Source: Novosphingobium meiothermophilum
Lineage (GTDB): Bacteria; Pseudomonadota; Alphaproteobacteria; Sphingomonadales; Sphingomonadaceae
DNA: 64,000 bases
Reading direction: 5' to 3'
Assembly: GCF_003171715.1 (NCBI RefSeq)
Contig: NZ_QGHL01000004.1
Coordinates: 535,487-599,486 of the forward strand
In this document: in pieces, positions 8,246 to 15,793 of the stretch
Position numbering within the stretch: the stretch's first letter is position 1
Layout of the letters: the number at the start of each line of letters is the position of its first letter
The notes under the pieces: generated by a model
Seen by the model: only the letters and a program-made list of their open reading frames with translations
The model's database searches: none
Told to the model about the DNA's origin: nothing
Program-made: the position numbers and the translations under genes

Positions 8246-8641
8246 TCAGGCGGCCAGCACGCGCGCCCGGTATTCCAGCACCACCGCGCGCAGCGCCTCG
8301 CCGCGCTGCTCGGCCCGCGCTTTCAGCAGGCCAAGGCTTGCCACATGAAGTCCGGCGGCAGATTGATCGGCGGGCAGCGCCTCCACCCGCGCCTCGATCG
8401 CGGCCACCAGCGCCGCGCCGCCCAGCGGATCGTCGCTGCGAAAGTTCAGTTCCAGCGCCACCCTGATCTCGCGCCCGGCCTGCGTCTTGGTGCCCCAGTT
8501 GCTGCTTGCGCTCGCCGTCAGCGCCAGCCACGGCAGCGCGGTGCGCAAGGGCGCTTCCTCAACCACGGCGTTGAGCGCACCGGAAAGAACCGGATCGCTG
8601 GCCAGCCAGTCAATCAGAACACTGCGAAACGGGATTTCCAT
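8246..8641 (-). CDS. DUF3168 tail terminator protein (RcGTA g8-like)
   Basis: 131 residues with the start at 8641 (MEIPFRSVLIDWLASDPVLS); the frame extends further but only into the neighbouring small gene. DUF3168 features are visible: an N-terminal helix, the central TQAGREIRVALELNFRSDD strand with adjacent GGAALVAAIEARVEALP helix, and a C-terminal strand LEYRARVLAA. In RcGTA and siphophages this protein caps the tail tube and joins it to the head. It follows the 53-residue protein by four bases. Confidence 0.82.
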   Translation of the reverse strand: MEIPFRSVLIDWLASDPVLSGALNAVVEEAPLRTALPWLALTASASSNWGTKTQAGREIRVALELNFRSDDPLGGAALVAAIEARVEALPADQSAAGLHVASLGLLKARAEQRGEALRAVVLEYRARVLAA

Positions 8642-8645
8642 CGCG

Positions 8646-8807
8646 CTAGTCCTCTCCAAACAGCGGCCAGAGCAGGCCCGCCTTGCGCCACCGCCGGGCA
8701 TCGCGCCGCCGCGCCATCATCACCGCCCGCGCCTTCGCCAGCGCCTCGGCCTTCTCGACCAGCCGCTGCATCAGCGGCCCGATCTGCTGCGCCTGCGCCG
8801 CGATCAT
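8646..8807 (-). CDS. 53-residue basic protein in the GTA gene 7 position
   Basis: The start at 8807 overlaps the stop of the head-tail connector as ATGA (8804-8807), which supports translation. The protein (MIAAQAQQIGPLMQRLVEKA...) is a single predicted helix with an Arg/Lys-rich centre (MMARRRDARRWRKA) and a hydrophobic tail (GLLWPLFGED). RcGTA has the head-tail stopper (g7, about 110 residues) here, and this protein is too short and lacks that fold. I do not recognise it as a family. It could be an unrelated assembly factor or a relic of g7. Coupling and conserved position argue for a real gene. Confidence 0.6.
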   Translation of the reverse strand: MIAAQAQQIGPLMQRLVEKAEALAKARAVMMARRRDARRWRKAGLLWPLFGED

Positions 8808-9355
8808 GCCAGCCGCATCCGCCGCCAGGGGCGCCACAGCGCCGCGATTGCCGCAGGAGGCCAGGCGGCAGACTTCTTCTCGTCGTCCCGCGCACGGTGC
8901 TGGTGCGCAGCCAGCCGGATCACGCCCTGCCGGATCGCTTCGGGCAGGTCTGGCCAGTCCTCGGCCAGACCGGCCACATATGTCGCCGCCACCCGGCGCT
9001 GTTCGATCGGCCGCAACAGCCTGATCCGCCCGCGTCCCTCGGCGTCGATGTCCAGTTCATAGTCACTCGCCGCCAGCGCAATGCGCCCGCCGCTCTGGTC
9101 GAGTGCGGCAAGGGCGGTTATCGAGCGCACCGGCCGCGCGCCCAGCGTCTGCCATGCGCTGCTCGCGGCCAGCACGTCCTCGCATCCGGCGTTCAGCGGC
9201 ATCGTGCCGGTAAAGCCCTCGCACAGGTCCAGCGCGCTGCGCAGCAGCGCCAGCAGTTCGGCATCTTCGGCTGACCGGCTGATTCCCAGCCAGGCCTTGA
9301 GTTCGCTCAGCGCCGCCGAAGCCAGCACCGGCGGCGCAACAATTGCCCGCATCAT
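8804..9355 (-). CDS. Head-tail connector protein (RcGTA g6-like)
   Basis: 183 residues, starting at 9355 after GGAGATTGCC (a second ATG follows directly). The helical pattern LASAALSELKAWLGISRSAED-ELLALLRSALDLCEGFTG is typical of gp6-like connector proteins (TIGR02215). It is followed by the beta block DYELDIDAEGRGRIRL and the helix LPEAIRQGVIRLAAHQHRARD. Such proteins form the ring below the portal. The gene lies 72 bases downstream of the capsid gene. The last residues overlap the next small gene by four bases. Confidence 0.85.
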   Translation of the reverse strand: MMRAIVAPPVLASAALSELKAWLGISRSAEDAELLALLRSALDLCEGFTGTMPLNAGCEDVLAASSAWQTLGARPVRSITALAALDQSGGRIALAASDYELDIDAEGRGRIRLLRPIEQRRVAATYVAGLAEDWPDLPEAIRQGVIRLAAHQHRARDDEKKSAAWPPAAIAALWRPWRRMRLA

Positions 9356-9427
9356 GGCAATCTCCGGTCAATGGGAAGGAAAGGGCGGCCTGCGACAGCG
9401 CCGCCGCGCGGCCGCAGGCCGTCACCA

Positions 9428-10573
9428 TCAGGCTGCGATACGCAGCAGCTTGATCGCGTCGCTGTCCATCACCTGACCGCCAACACGGCGCGTGGCATAG
9501 AACTGGACATAGGGCTTGTTGGTATAGGGATCGCGCAGGATCGTCGTCTGCTGACGCTCGGCAATCAGGTATCCGGCACGGAAGTTGCCAAATGCGATCG
9601 GGCAGGCATTGGCGGCCACATCCGGCATGTCCTCTGCCTCGATCACCGGATAGCCGAGCAGGCGATCGGGCTGCCCCTCGATCATGCCCGGCTGCCACAG
9701 GAACGCGCCATCGGCGGTCCTGAGCTTGCGGATCACCGCCAGCGTGGCCGAGTTCATTACCCAGACCGCGCCCTGCCGCAGCGGCGCCTTGAGCTGGAAC
9801 ACCAGATCGATCAGCTTCAGTTCGGGGGCGGCATCAAACCCAGTTGCATGGCCCGATCCGATGAACTGCAAGCTGCCAAAGGCGCGCGCCGCATCGCCCG
9901 CTGCACTCGTCGGCGCATTCAGGAAACCGCGCGGCTGGTTCACCCCGCTGCCATTCACGAAAGCAGCGCCTTCCGCGCGGGCAAACTCGGTCGCGATTTC
10001 ATTGGCCAGCCAGCCTTCCACGTCAAAGGCCGCATCATCCAGCATGGCCTGCGTGGCCGAAGGGTTGGCATAAAGTTCTCCGCTGGGCGGCACGATCTCG
10101 GCCAGCTTCGGGCTGTCGGTTTCGGGCCGTGCGCCCGTCTCGCTGACCCACCCGGACGCCGCACCACCGGTCGAGATCAAGCGGCGAAAACCCGAAGTCC
10201 CGGTGCGCACCACGCTTGCCACGCCGCGGATAGGGCTGATTTCGGTCAGTCGGCGCGCAATCAGCGTATCGATCTGCTGCGGAACGGCAAACCCGCCATC
10301 CGCACCCGTCGTTCCGGTAAGCGCCTTCAGCTCGGTCTCGCGGCCATGACGCACATAGCCATCGATAAAGCCGGAAACATCGCGCATCGCATCGGCCGCA
10401 CCGTCAAGCATGGGCCGCACTGCTGCCCGGCCGAACCGCTCCAGACGGCCCTTCACTTCCTCCACTTCGCTGCGCAGCGCGGCAATGGCGGCGTCGTGCG
10501 TTTCCTGCCGTGCGGCAATGTCGAACGAAGCGCTCAGCGCGTCCGCCTTGGTTTCGATGTCAAGATTTTCCAT
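9428..10573 (-). CDS. HK97-fold major capsid protein (RcGTA g5-like)
   Basis: 381 residues, starting at 10573 (MENLDIETKADALSASFD) with AAAGGACG upstream; a longer frame from 10684 has no such site. The N-terminal 70 residues form the coiled-coil delta domain (AALRSEVEEVKGRLERF) that the protease removes. Then come the HK97 hallmarks: ALTGTTGADGGFAVPQQID, SPIRGVASVVRT, the P-loop strand ASGWVSETGARPETDSPKL, and QPRGFLN. The C-terminal A-domain is ILRDPYTNKPYVQFYATRRVGGQVMD. It would build the small GTA head. It lies 114 bases downstream of the protease gene. Confidence 0.93.
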   Translation of the reverse strand: MENLDIETKADALSASFDIAARQETHDAAIAALRSEVEEVKGRLERFGRAAVRPMLDGAADAMRDVSGFIDGYVRHGRETELKALTGTTGADGGFAVPQQIDTLIARRLTEISPIRGVASVVRTGTSGFRRLISTGGAASGWVSETGARPETDSPKLAEIVPPSGELYANPSATQAMLDDAAFDVEGWLANEIATEFARAEGAAFVNGSGVNQPRGFLNAPTSAAGDAARAFGSLQFIGSGHATGFDAAPELKLIDLVFQLKAPLRQGAVWVMNSATLAVIRKLRTADGAFLWQPGMIEGQPDRLLGYPVIEAEDMPDVAANACPIAFGNFRAGYLIAERQQTTILRDPYTNKPYVQFYATRRVGGQVMDSDAIKLLRIAA

Positions 10574-10687
10574 GTGGCTCAACGTCCTTTCTGCATGAAA
10601 CAGGTCGCCGCAAAGGTCGGCCTGAGGGGGACTTCCATTATGTCGGGATCGGGCTGCTCCGGGCCTTGCCGTCCTGCCGGTCAAGGC

Positions 10688-11122
10688 TCAGGCGGCTGCG
10701 GCCGCCTTGCCGCTTTCCACGTAATGCACGCGCGCCAGCGGCTGCATGGGGCGCGTCACCAGGCTCACTTCGATGATCTCAACCGCCTTCAGTTCGCGCC
10801 CGCCCGGCAGGGCGCGCCCGTCAAGCACGCGGTATCCGAACGAAAGCCCGTCCACCGCGCCCTGCCGCAACGCCTTCGCAGGAGCGGAATCGGCGGCATC
10901 CACCCGCGCCACCACGCGCAGGCCGCGTTCATCCTCGCCTGCGCTTTCGATCCAGCCGATCTGCTGGTCGGGCCGGTGCTGCCACAACAGCGGAAGCCGC
11001 AACCCCTGGGCAAGGCGCCGATCCAGACTGCCCCTGAAGGCGCCCGGCATGATCGTGTCCCCGCCGCTGTCACGCTTGCGGAAGATCGCGGCATAGCCCG
11101 CAAACCGGATCGGCCCCGTCAT
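10688..11122 (-). CDS. HK97-family prohead protease (RcGTA g4-like)
   Basis: 144 residues. The start at 11122 (MTGPIRFAGYAAIFRKRD) is fixed by an ATGA overlap with the DUF6127 gene. The serine-protease motifs of the herpesvirus-like U35 fold are present: the histidine block LPLLWQHRPDQQIGWIE and the serine block GAVDGLSFGYRV, with IIEVSLVTRPMQPLARV following. It would cleave the capsid delta domain during head maturation. It stands directly upstream of the capsid gene, the usual arrangement. Confidence 0.9.
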   Translation of the reverse strand: MTGPIRFAGYAAIFRKRDSGGDTIMPGAFRGSLDRRLAQGLRLPLLWQHRPDQQIGWIESAGEDERGLRVVARVDAADSAPAKALRQGAVDGLSFGYRVLDGRALPGGRELKAVEIIEVSLVTRPMQPLARVHYVESGKAAAAA

Positions 11123-11427
11123 CGCACCAGCTCCGCCGAACCCAGCCGCACCGCGATGGCAAACAGCAGCAGCGCCAGAACGCCACGCACCACCCAGCCG
11201 ATGGCCGCCTTCCACGCGCTCGCCTTGGCATCGCGCCACGCCCCCAGAAGCTGGCGCAGTTCCGCCAGATCGCTGTGGGCATCATCATCGCCAAGCCCCA
11301 TGCGGGTCAGGGCCCGCACCGCGCCCATGTCCGATGCCTCCTCGACAATGGCCCGCAGCGTGACAAGATCGGTTCCCTCATCACCGGCCTGCGCGATGAG
11401 CCGTGCCAGCATGTCCTCGCGGGTCAT
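11119..11427 (-). CDS. DUF6127 small membrane-anchored GTA protein
   Basis: 102 residues, starting at 11427 (MTREDMLARLIAQAGDEG) within an ATGA overlap with the portal stop; the downstream end overlaps the protease start the same way. It is helical and acidic at the N-terminus (VTLRAIVEEASDMGAVRALTRMGLGDDDAHSDLAELRQLLGAWRDAK), with one C-terminal transmembrane segment (VVRGVLALLLFAIAVRLGSA). It fits DUF6127, found between portal and protease genes in sphingomonad GTAs. Function unknown; a membrane-associated assembly role is only inference. Confidence 0.72.
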   Translation of the reverse strand: MTREDMLARLIAQAGDEGTDLVTLRAIVEEASDMGAVRALTRMGLGDDDAHSDLAELRQLLGAWRDAKASAWKAAIGWVVRGVLALLLFAIAVRLGSAELVR

Positions 11428-12602
11428 GCCTGCACCTGTTCGATGCCCAGAAGCGCCCGCTTCTCCTCGCCCGTCAGGAAATCGGCCGCCGTCACCTGCG
11501 CCCAAAGGCGTTCGCGGTCTTCGCCCAGCGCAGGCACCCGGTCAAAGTCGACGATCAGGCTGGCCCCGGCAAACCACGGGCGCAGCCCCTCGGCCAGCGC
11601 GCTCAGGATCTTGCCCGCCACCGGCAGCAGTGTCAGCCGCCAGAGCGCGCGGTTGGCCTCGCGATAGTTGGCGTAAGTATTGTCGCCGGGGATCCCCAGC
11701 AGCATCGGCGGCACGCCAAACGCCAGGGCAATGTCGCGTGCTGCGGCCGCCTTGAGCGTGGCAAAGTCCATGTCCGCAGGCGTCAGCGCCAGTGCCTGCC
11801 AGCGCAGCCCGCCCTCCAGCAGCATGGGGCGCCCGGCATTGCCCATGCCCGAATAGGCCGCGCTCAGTTCGCTCTTGATCCGTTCGAACTGGTCCGCCGT
11901 CAGCGCCGCACCCGGCTCGCCCGGATCATAGACCAGCGCGCCCGAAGGCCGCGCCGCATTCTCCAGCAGCGACCGGTTCCACCGCGCCGCGGCGTTATGA
12001 ATTGCCACGGCTTCCTCGGCCGCCTCCAGACAGCCCGCGCCATAGTGATCGTCCGAAGGGTGGAAATGCCTCACATGGATAAGGTTCGCCCGGCCAAGAT
12101 CGTCAACGGCATCGATCCGCATTGTCTTCTCGCCCACCTTGTAGGCGAAGGCAGCGGGCCATCCCGCCGCATCGGGGATCACGGTCACCCGCTCAGGCCG
12201 CAGCGCGAAGAGTTCCACCGGGATGCCCTCGGCATCGCGCAGCACCTGCACAAAGGCATTGCCATGCAGCATAAGGTGCGCCGCAAGCGTCTCCAGCAGC
12301 GGCTGCCCGGCGCTTGTCTCGCTCACCAGCGCGAGCAGTTCGGGGTGCGATGCCCTGACCGGCGCAGAGCCAACCCCCTCCGCCACGATCCGCACCGCGC
12401 GCTGCGCCACCGGATTGCGCAGATAGGCTTCGCGCGCCGCCGCTGCATAGTTGCTCGGTCCCCGGCTGAACTCCGGGCGCGAAGGCTCCCCGCGCCAGTC
12501 GGCAGCGGCAATCCAGGGGGAAATGAAACTGCGCCCCAGCGGTGCGCGCGGCGTCACCGCCTCGCCCTTGAACGCAGCCGCAAGCGATTGAAAGAACGAC
12601 AT
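11424..12602 (-). CDS. HK97-family portal protein (RcGTA g3-like)
   Basis: 392 residues, starting at 12602 (MSFFQSLAAAFKGEAVTPR) with AAAGGGA upstream. Conserved portal features are seen: RNPVAQRAVRIVAEGVGSAPV (about 55-75), LMLHGNAFVQVLRDAEG, the wing strands ERVTVIPDAAGWPAAFAYKV, and HIRHFHPSDDHYGAGCLEAA. The C-terminal KAAAARDIALAFGVPPMLLGIPGDNTYANYREANRALW block is highly diagnostic. The portal forms the dodecameric ring through which terminase pumps DNA. It lies 52 bases after the large terminase gene. Confidence 0.92.
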   Translation of the reverse strand: MSFFQSLAAAFKGEAVTPRAPLGRSFISPWIAAADWRGEPSRPEFSRGPSNYAAAAREAYLRNPVAQRAVRIVAEGVGSAPVRASHPELLALVSETSAGQPLLETLAAHLMLHGNAFVQVLRDAEGIPVELFALRPERVTVIPDAAGWPAAFAYKVGEKTMRIDAVDDLGRANLIHVRHFHPSDDHYGAGCLEAAEEAVAIHNAAARWNRSLLENAARPSGALVYDPGEPGAALTADQFERIKSELSAAYSGMGNAGRPMLLEGGLRWQALALTPADMDFATLKAAAARDIALAFGVPPMLLGIPGDNTYANYREANRALWRLTLLPVAGKILSALAEGLRPWFAGASLIVDFDRVPALGEDRERLWAQVTAADFLTGEEKRALLGIEQVQA

Positions 12603-12654
12603 GATGTCCCTTTCGCAAGAATGGAAAAGTCAGCCCGCCACCGGCAAGCGCAAC

Positions 12655-13977
12655 CTAGTCGAACCAGATGCGCGGCTCTGCCTGCTGCCCCAGCATAAGC
12701 TCGGTCAGCGCCCAGACGCAGGCATCGGCGCGGTCGGGCGATCGCCCCGGACCGCGATATTCGCCGCCCGGCATAAGGCCGCACAGCTCGTCCTCCAGCC
12801 GTGCAAACATGCCCACGTGCCGCACCCGCCCGGCTTCATAGAGCGCCGCCACCGGCTCGGCCCGCGCCGCCTTGCCGCGCCGGGCATGGACAAGCCGCAA
12901 GGGCAGATGCGCCCCGGCTGCCCGCAGCACCGCGCGCACCATCTCGCCGCCCTGGTTCGCCTCGGCCACCACCCGGTCGGCCGACCATGCGCGCGCCGCA
13001 TTCGCCACGGCCGCCGCCCAGCGTTCGGGGCTGGCTTGCTCTATCGAACAGTCGGCCAGAACCCGCCCGATCCGGTCATCGCCAATGCCGCAGACCACGA
13101 TCCCGCAGGCATCGCCATGTGCGCTCGTCGGCGGGTCCACGCCAATCACCACGCGCGTCATGGCGGCGCTTGCCTCCTCGCGCGCGGCCTCGATCAGGCC
13201 GCGGGTCCACAGGGCGCCCGCCACATCCTCGATCAGTTCACCCAGCAGTTCCTGCCGCCCCAGCGCCGATCCGCCATAATTGCGGCGCATGGCCTCGATG
13301 AAACGCGCGGGCAGGTTTGCCGCGTTGTCAAAGGTGCAGCCGCGCGTCACGGCCACATCTTCGTCGCCTGCCAGAAGGCGCATCACCAGCGGCACCGCGC
13401 GCGGCGTCGTGGTTGCCACCACGCGCGGATCGCCGCCCAGCCTCAGGCCCATCAGCAGGTTGTCCCAAGCGGCCATGGCCCGGTTCGATGCGCTCTGCCA
13501 CTTGGCAATCTCGTCGCACCAGGCATGGCTGTGCTGCGCCCCGCGCAGGGCTTCCGGCTCGCCCGCGGAATAGAGGAAAGCCTGCGCGCCATTCGGCCAG
13601 ACCAGCCGCCGCATCGAACTTTCGAACACGGGCCGCCGCCATGGCGCACCGATTGAAAGCAGCCCGCTTTCACCCTCCACCATCACGCTGCGCGCTTCGT
13701 GCAGCGATGCGCCCACCAGCGCAATGCGCGCATCTGGCTGGCTTTCGGCAATGCCGCGCACCCATTCCGCGCCCAGCCGCGTCTTGCCGAACCCGCGCCC
13801 GGCCAGCACCAGCCACACCCGCCAGTCGCCCTGCGGCGCCAGTTGGCTGGCCCTGGCCCAGGTGCGCCAGTCATAAGGCCATTCGATGATCTCCCGTTCT
13901 TCCAGTCCTTGCACGAAGGCGCTGATCTGTTCCGCGCTGGCATCAGGAACCCACCCCAGCTGGCAGCGCTCACGCAT
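12655..13977 (-). CDS. Terminase large subunit, DNA packaging ATPase/nuclease (RcGTA g2-like)
   Basis: 440 residues, starting at 13977 (MRERCQLGWVPDASAEQISA) and overlapping the small terminase gene by eight bases. Walker A is GRGFGKT (60-66) and Walker B is WCDEIA with Asp155/Glu156. The nuclease domain acidic residues are visible as Asp281 (VVIGVDPP), Glu339 (VVAEANQGG) and Asp415/Asp418 (SPDRADACVWAL). Both ATPase and nuclease sites look intact. In GTAs this enzyme packages random host DNA rather than its own genome. The frame extends upstream to 14271 but only inside the small terminase gene. Confidence 0.93.
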   Translation of the reverse strand: MRERCQLGWVPDASAEQISAFVQGLEEREIIEWPYDWRTWARASQLAPQGDWRVWLVLAGRGFGKTRLGAEWVRGIAESQPDARIALVGASLHEARSVMVEGESGLLSIGAPWRRPVFESSMRRLVWPNGAQAFLYSAGEPEALRGAQHSHAWCDEIAKWQSASNRAMAAWDNLLMGLRLGGDPRVVATTTPRAVPLVMRLLAGDEDVAVTRGCTFDNAANLPARFIEAMRRNYGGSALGRQELLGELIEDVAGALWTRGLIEAAREEASAAMTRVVIGVDPPTSAHGDACGIVVCGIGDDRIGRVLADCSIEQASPERWAAAVANAARAWSADRVVAEANQGGEMVRAVLRAAGAHLPLRLVHARRGKAARAEPVAALYEAGRVRHVGMFARLEDELCGLMPGGEYRGPGRSPDRADACVWALTELMLGQQAEPRIWFD

Positions 13978-14470
13978 CCGCACAGGCTTCCGCTGCGTGC
14001 GTCTGCCGCTGCCGGAGCACTTCGTCGCGGATCGCCAGCAGCTTGGCATGGATCGACCGGCGCACCACCTCAACGTCGGCGTTCTCGCGGATGGCCCGCT
14101 CGCGCGCCACGGTCTCGCGGTGCTGCGAAAGCAGACGCAGCGCGGTGGCATTGTCGAACTTCGCGCCGCCCTCCTTCGGCTCGCCAAAGCGCAGCCGGTG
14201 CAGAACCTCGATCTCCAGCAGATCGTAACCCTCGCAAAGAGCCTCTCGCCAGCGCGCCGCGAAATCGGCATCGCTGCGCTTCTCCTTGTAAACGCGCGAA
14301 GGCGTCACCCCTGCGGCGGCTGCCGCCGCCGAAACATTCGACGTTTCCGCAAGCACCGCCAGAAACCCGGCCTTCCATGGCTTGCCCGTTCTTGCTGGCT
14401 GCGCCTGTGGCGCAGCACCCACCCTTGCGCGCAAAGTCTTCGCGCGCCGCTGCACAGTCGGCTTGGCCAT
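13970..14470 (-). CDS. Terminase small subunit (RcGTA g1-like)
   Basis: 166 residues, starting at 14470 (MAKPTVQRRAKTLRARVG) with GGAAGG nine bases upstream; an ATG three codons earlier would place the Shine-Dalgarno at zero spacing. A basic N-terminal tail leads into a helix-turn-helix-like block (FLAVLAETSNVSAAAAAAGVTPSRVYKEKR). A segment RWREALCEGYDLLEIEVLHRLRFGE and a C-terminal coiled coil follow. This is the layout of RcGTA g1, which feeds DNA to the large terminase without sequence specificity. It is the first gene of the cluster. Confidence 0.85.
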   Translation of the reverse strand: MAKPTVQRRAKTLRARVGAAPQAQPARTGKPWKAGFLAVLAETSNVSAAAAAAGVTPSRVYKEKRSDADFAARWREALCEGYDLLEIEVLHRLRFGEPKEGGAKFDNATALRLLSQHRETVARERAIRENADVEVVRRSIHAKLLAIRDEVLRQRQTHAAEACADA

Positions 14471-14558
14471 GCTGACCATCCTTCCAGAAATTGGGTCTTC
14501 GTGAATTGCACCGCGCCTGCGGCCGCGCATTGAGTGCGGCGACTCGTCTCTTCGCGAT

Positions 14559-14595
14559 GTTCCTGTTATGTACCGAAAGAACGCGCGAATGTCAA
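14559..14595 (-). promoter_or_regulatory. Candidate GTA promoter with an overlapping LexA-like box
   Basis: On the minus strand TTGACA (14595-14590) is followed after 17 bases by TACATA (14572-14567), a good vegetative promoter spacing. Transcription would begin near 14560, about 90 bases before gene 1. Read on the plus strand, GTTC-N7-GTAC (14559-14573) covers the -10 and differs at one position from the alphaproteobacterial LexA box GTTC-N7-GTTC. Regulation by LexA is only suggested by this. Confidence 0.4.
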
Positions 14596-14687
14596 CAGAA
14601 AAGTGCCAATCCGGTTAATCGCAAACTGACTGGCGCTTTCCCGTGCTCTCCCCTAAACGCTGCGCCGCAATAATCGCAGGAACGCCG

Positions 14688-15332
14688 ATGCTTCGCCGCC
14701 TCTACAACTGGACCATGGCCAAGGCCGCGCATCCCCATGCCGGTTGGTGGCTGGGCTTGTTCGCGTTCATGGAGGCGAGCTTCTTTCCCGTCCCGCCGCA
14801 TCCGCTGCTGGGCCTGATGTGCCTCGCCGAACCGAAAAAGGCGGTGCGCTTTGCGGCCATTGCCACGCTGGCCTCGGTCATGGGCGGCCTGCTCGGCTAT
14901 GCCATCGGCTATGGACTCTACGATACCGTCGGCACGCAGCTCCTCGCCGCGCTTGGCCTCACCGAAAGTTTCCCCAAGGCCGCCTGCTACCTGCGCGAGA
15001 CCGGGGTTGCCATCATCATCGCCAAGGGCGCCACGCCCATCCCGTTCAAGCTGCTCACGATCACCGCGGGCTTCATCGCCATGCCCCTGGTGCCCTTCAT
15101 CGTGGCCAGCCTCGTCAGCCGTTCGATCAGCTTCATGATCGTGGGCGTGCTCTTCCGTCTGTTCGGCGCGCGGATCAAGCGCTTCATCGACAGGTATCTC
15201 GGCCTCGTCACCGTCGGCTTCGTCGTGCTCGTCGTGGGCGGCTTCCTCGCGGTCAGCCTGCTCGGCAAGGGCGATGAAAGCGCGGGCACCAGGGCCAGGT
15301 GCGAACAGGTTTCTGCTGTAACTTCATCCTGA
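14688..15332 (+). CDS. YqaA/DedA-type membrane protein with VTT domain
   Basis: 214 residues, starting at 14688 (MLRRLYNWTMAKAAHPHAGW) with GCAGGA upstream; an earlier in-frame opening at 14643 lacks such a site. Features of the SNARE-associated/VTT (DedA) superfamily are clear: a re-entrant helix ending ASFFPVPPHPLLG and the conserved LRETGVAIIIAKGATPIPFKLLTITAGFIAM. There are about five hydrophobic segments. The closest match by layout is the short YqaA subgroup. DedA proteins are linked to lipid carrier flipping and membrane integrity; the substrate here is unknown. It is transcribed divergently from the GTA operon. Confidence 0.8.
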   Translation: MLRRLYNWTMAKAAHPHAGWWLGLFAFMEASFFPVPPHPLLGLMCLAEPKKAVRFAAIATLASVMGGLLGYAIGYGLYDTVGTQLLAALGLTESFPKAACYLRETGVAIIIAKGATPIPFKLLTITAGFIAMPLVPFIVASLVSRSISFMIVGVLFRLFGARIKRFIDRYLGLVTVGFVVLVVGGFLAVSLLGKGDESAGTRARCEQVSAVTSS

Positions 15333-15481
15333 ACGGACCATACGCCATTCGCCCCTCTTGACGGTTAAGCGCCTTTTCAGGTTTCCTCGTCACATTAGCG
15401 TTGTCATTCAGACGTTCTGCATGGGTTGGAGCATCGCGCTCCTCACGGCCGATGCTCCTTCCGGACGAAGGAAGGAAAAGT

Positions 15482-15763
15482 ATGGAACGCGTGATCGGGA
15501 ACGAAGACATCCGCCTCCAGATGGAAGGCTATGGCCTTACCACCATCCAGATCCACTATTACCTGCCCGATCACCCCAGCCTGCTTCAGATGTTCGCGTT
15601 CCAGCAGTATGATCTCGCCCCGCGCTTTCCGCGCCTGAACGGCTTTCTCGATCACTGGCGGCGCGAAATCGAAGCCGCCATCCACTCCGTCCGCATTGCC
15701 CACAGGCACCTGATAGGCCCGCAGGAATGGCGCGCCGTCGATGGGGTCATCACGATAAACTGA
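15482..15763 (+). CDS. usg: Usg family protein
   Basis: 93 residues, starting at 15482 (MERVIGNEDIRLQMEGYGLT) with a strong GGAAGGAAAAGT upstream. The conserved Usg pattern is TTIQIHYYLPDHPSLLQMFAFQQYDLAPRFPRLNGFLDHW followed by IHSVRIAHRHLIGPQEWRAVDG. The family is small, confined mainly to alphaproteobacteria, and named from an open frame near tryptophan genes. Its function is not established. It stands alone, 150 bases after the VTT protein and convergent with the MipA gene. Confidence 0.85.
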   Translation: MERVIGNEDIRLQMEGYGLTTIQIHYYLPDHPSLLQMFAFQQYDLAPRFPRLNGFLDHWRREIEAAIHSVRIAHRHLIGPQEWRAVDGVITIN

Positions 15764-15793
15764 CCTCAGGCATGGCGGTCAGTCCGCGCCGGA

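Noticed and set aside
9371..11755. A 794-codon open frame on the plus strand opposite capsid, protease and portal genes
   Set aside because: The composition (Arg, His, Pro, Gln rich) is that of an antisense shadow in GC-rich DNA. The minus strand there encodes clear HK97-type proteins with ribosome sites and overlaps.
15759..15783. ACTGACC...GGTCAGT hairpin between usg and the MipA gene as a bidirectional terminator
   Set aside because: Seven-base stem overlapping the usg stop with an eleven-base loop and no T-run on either side; too weak to call.
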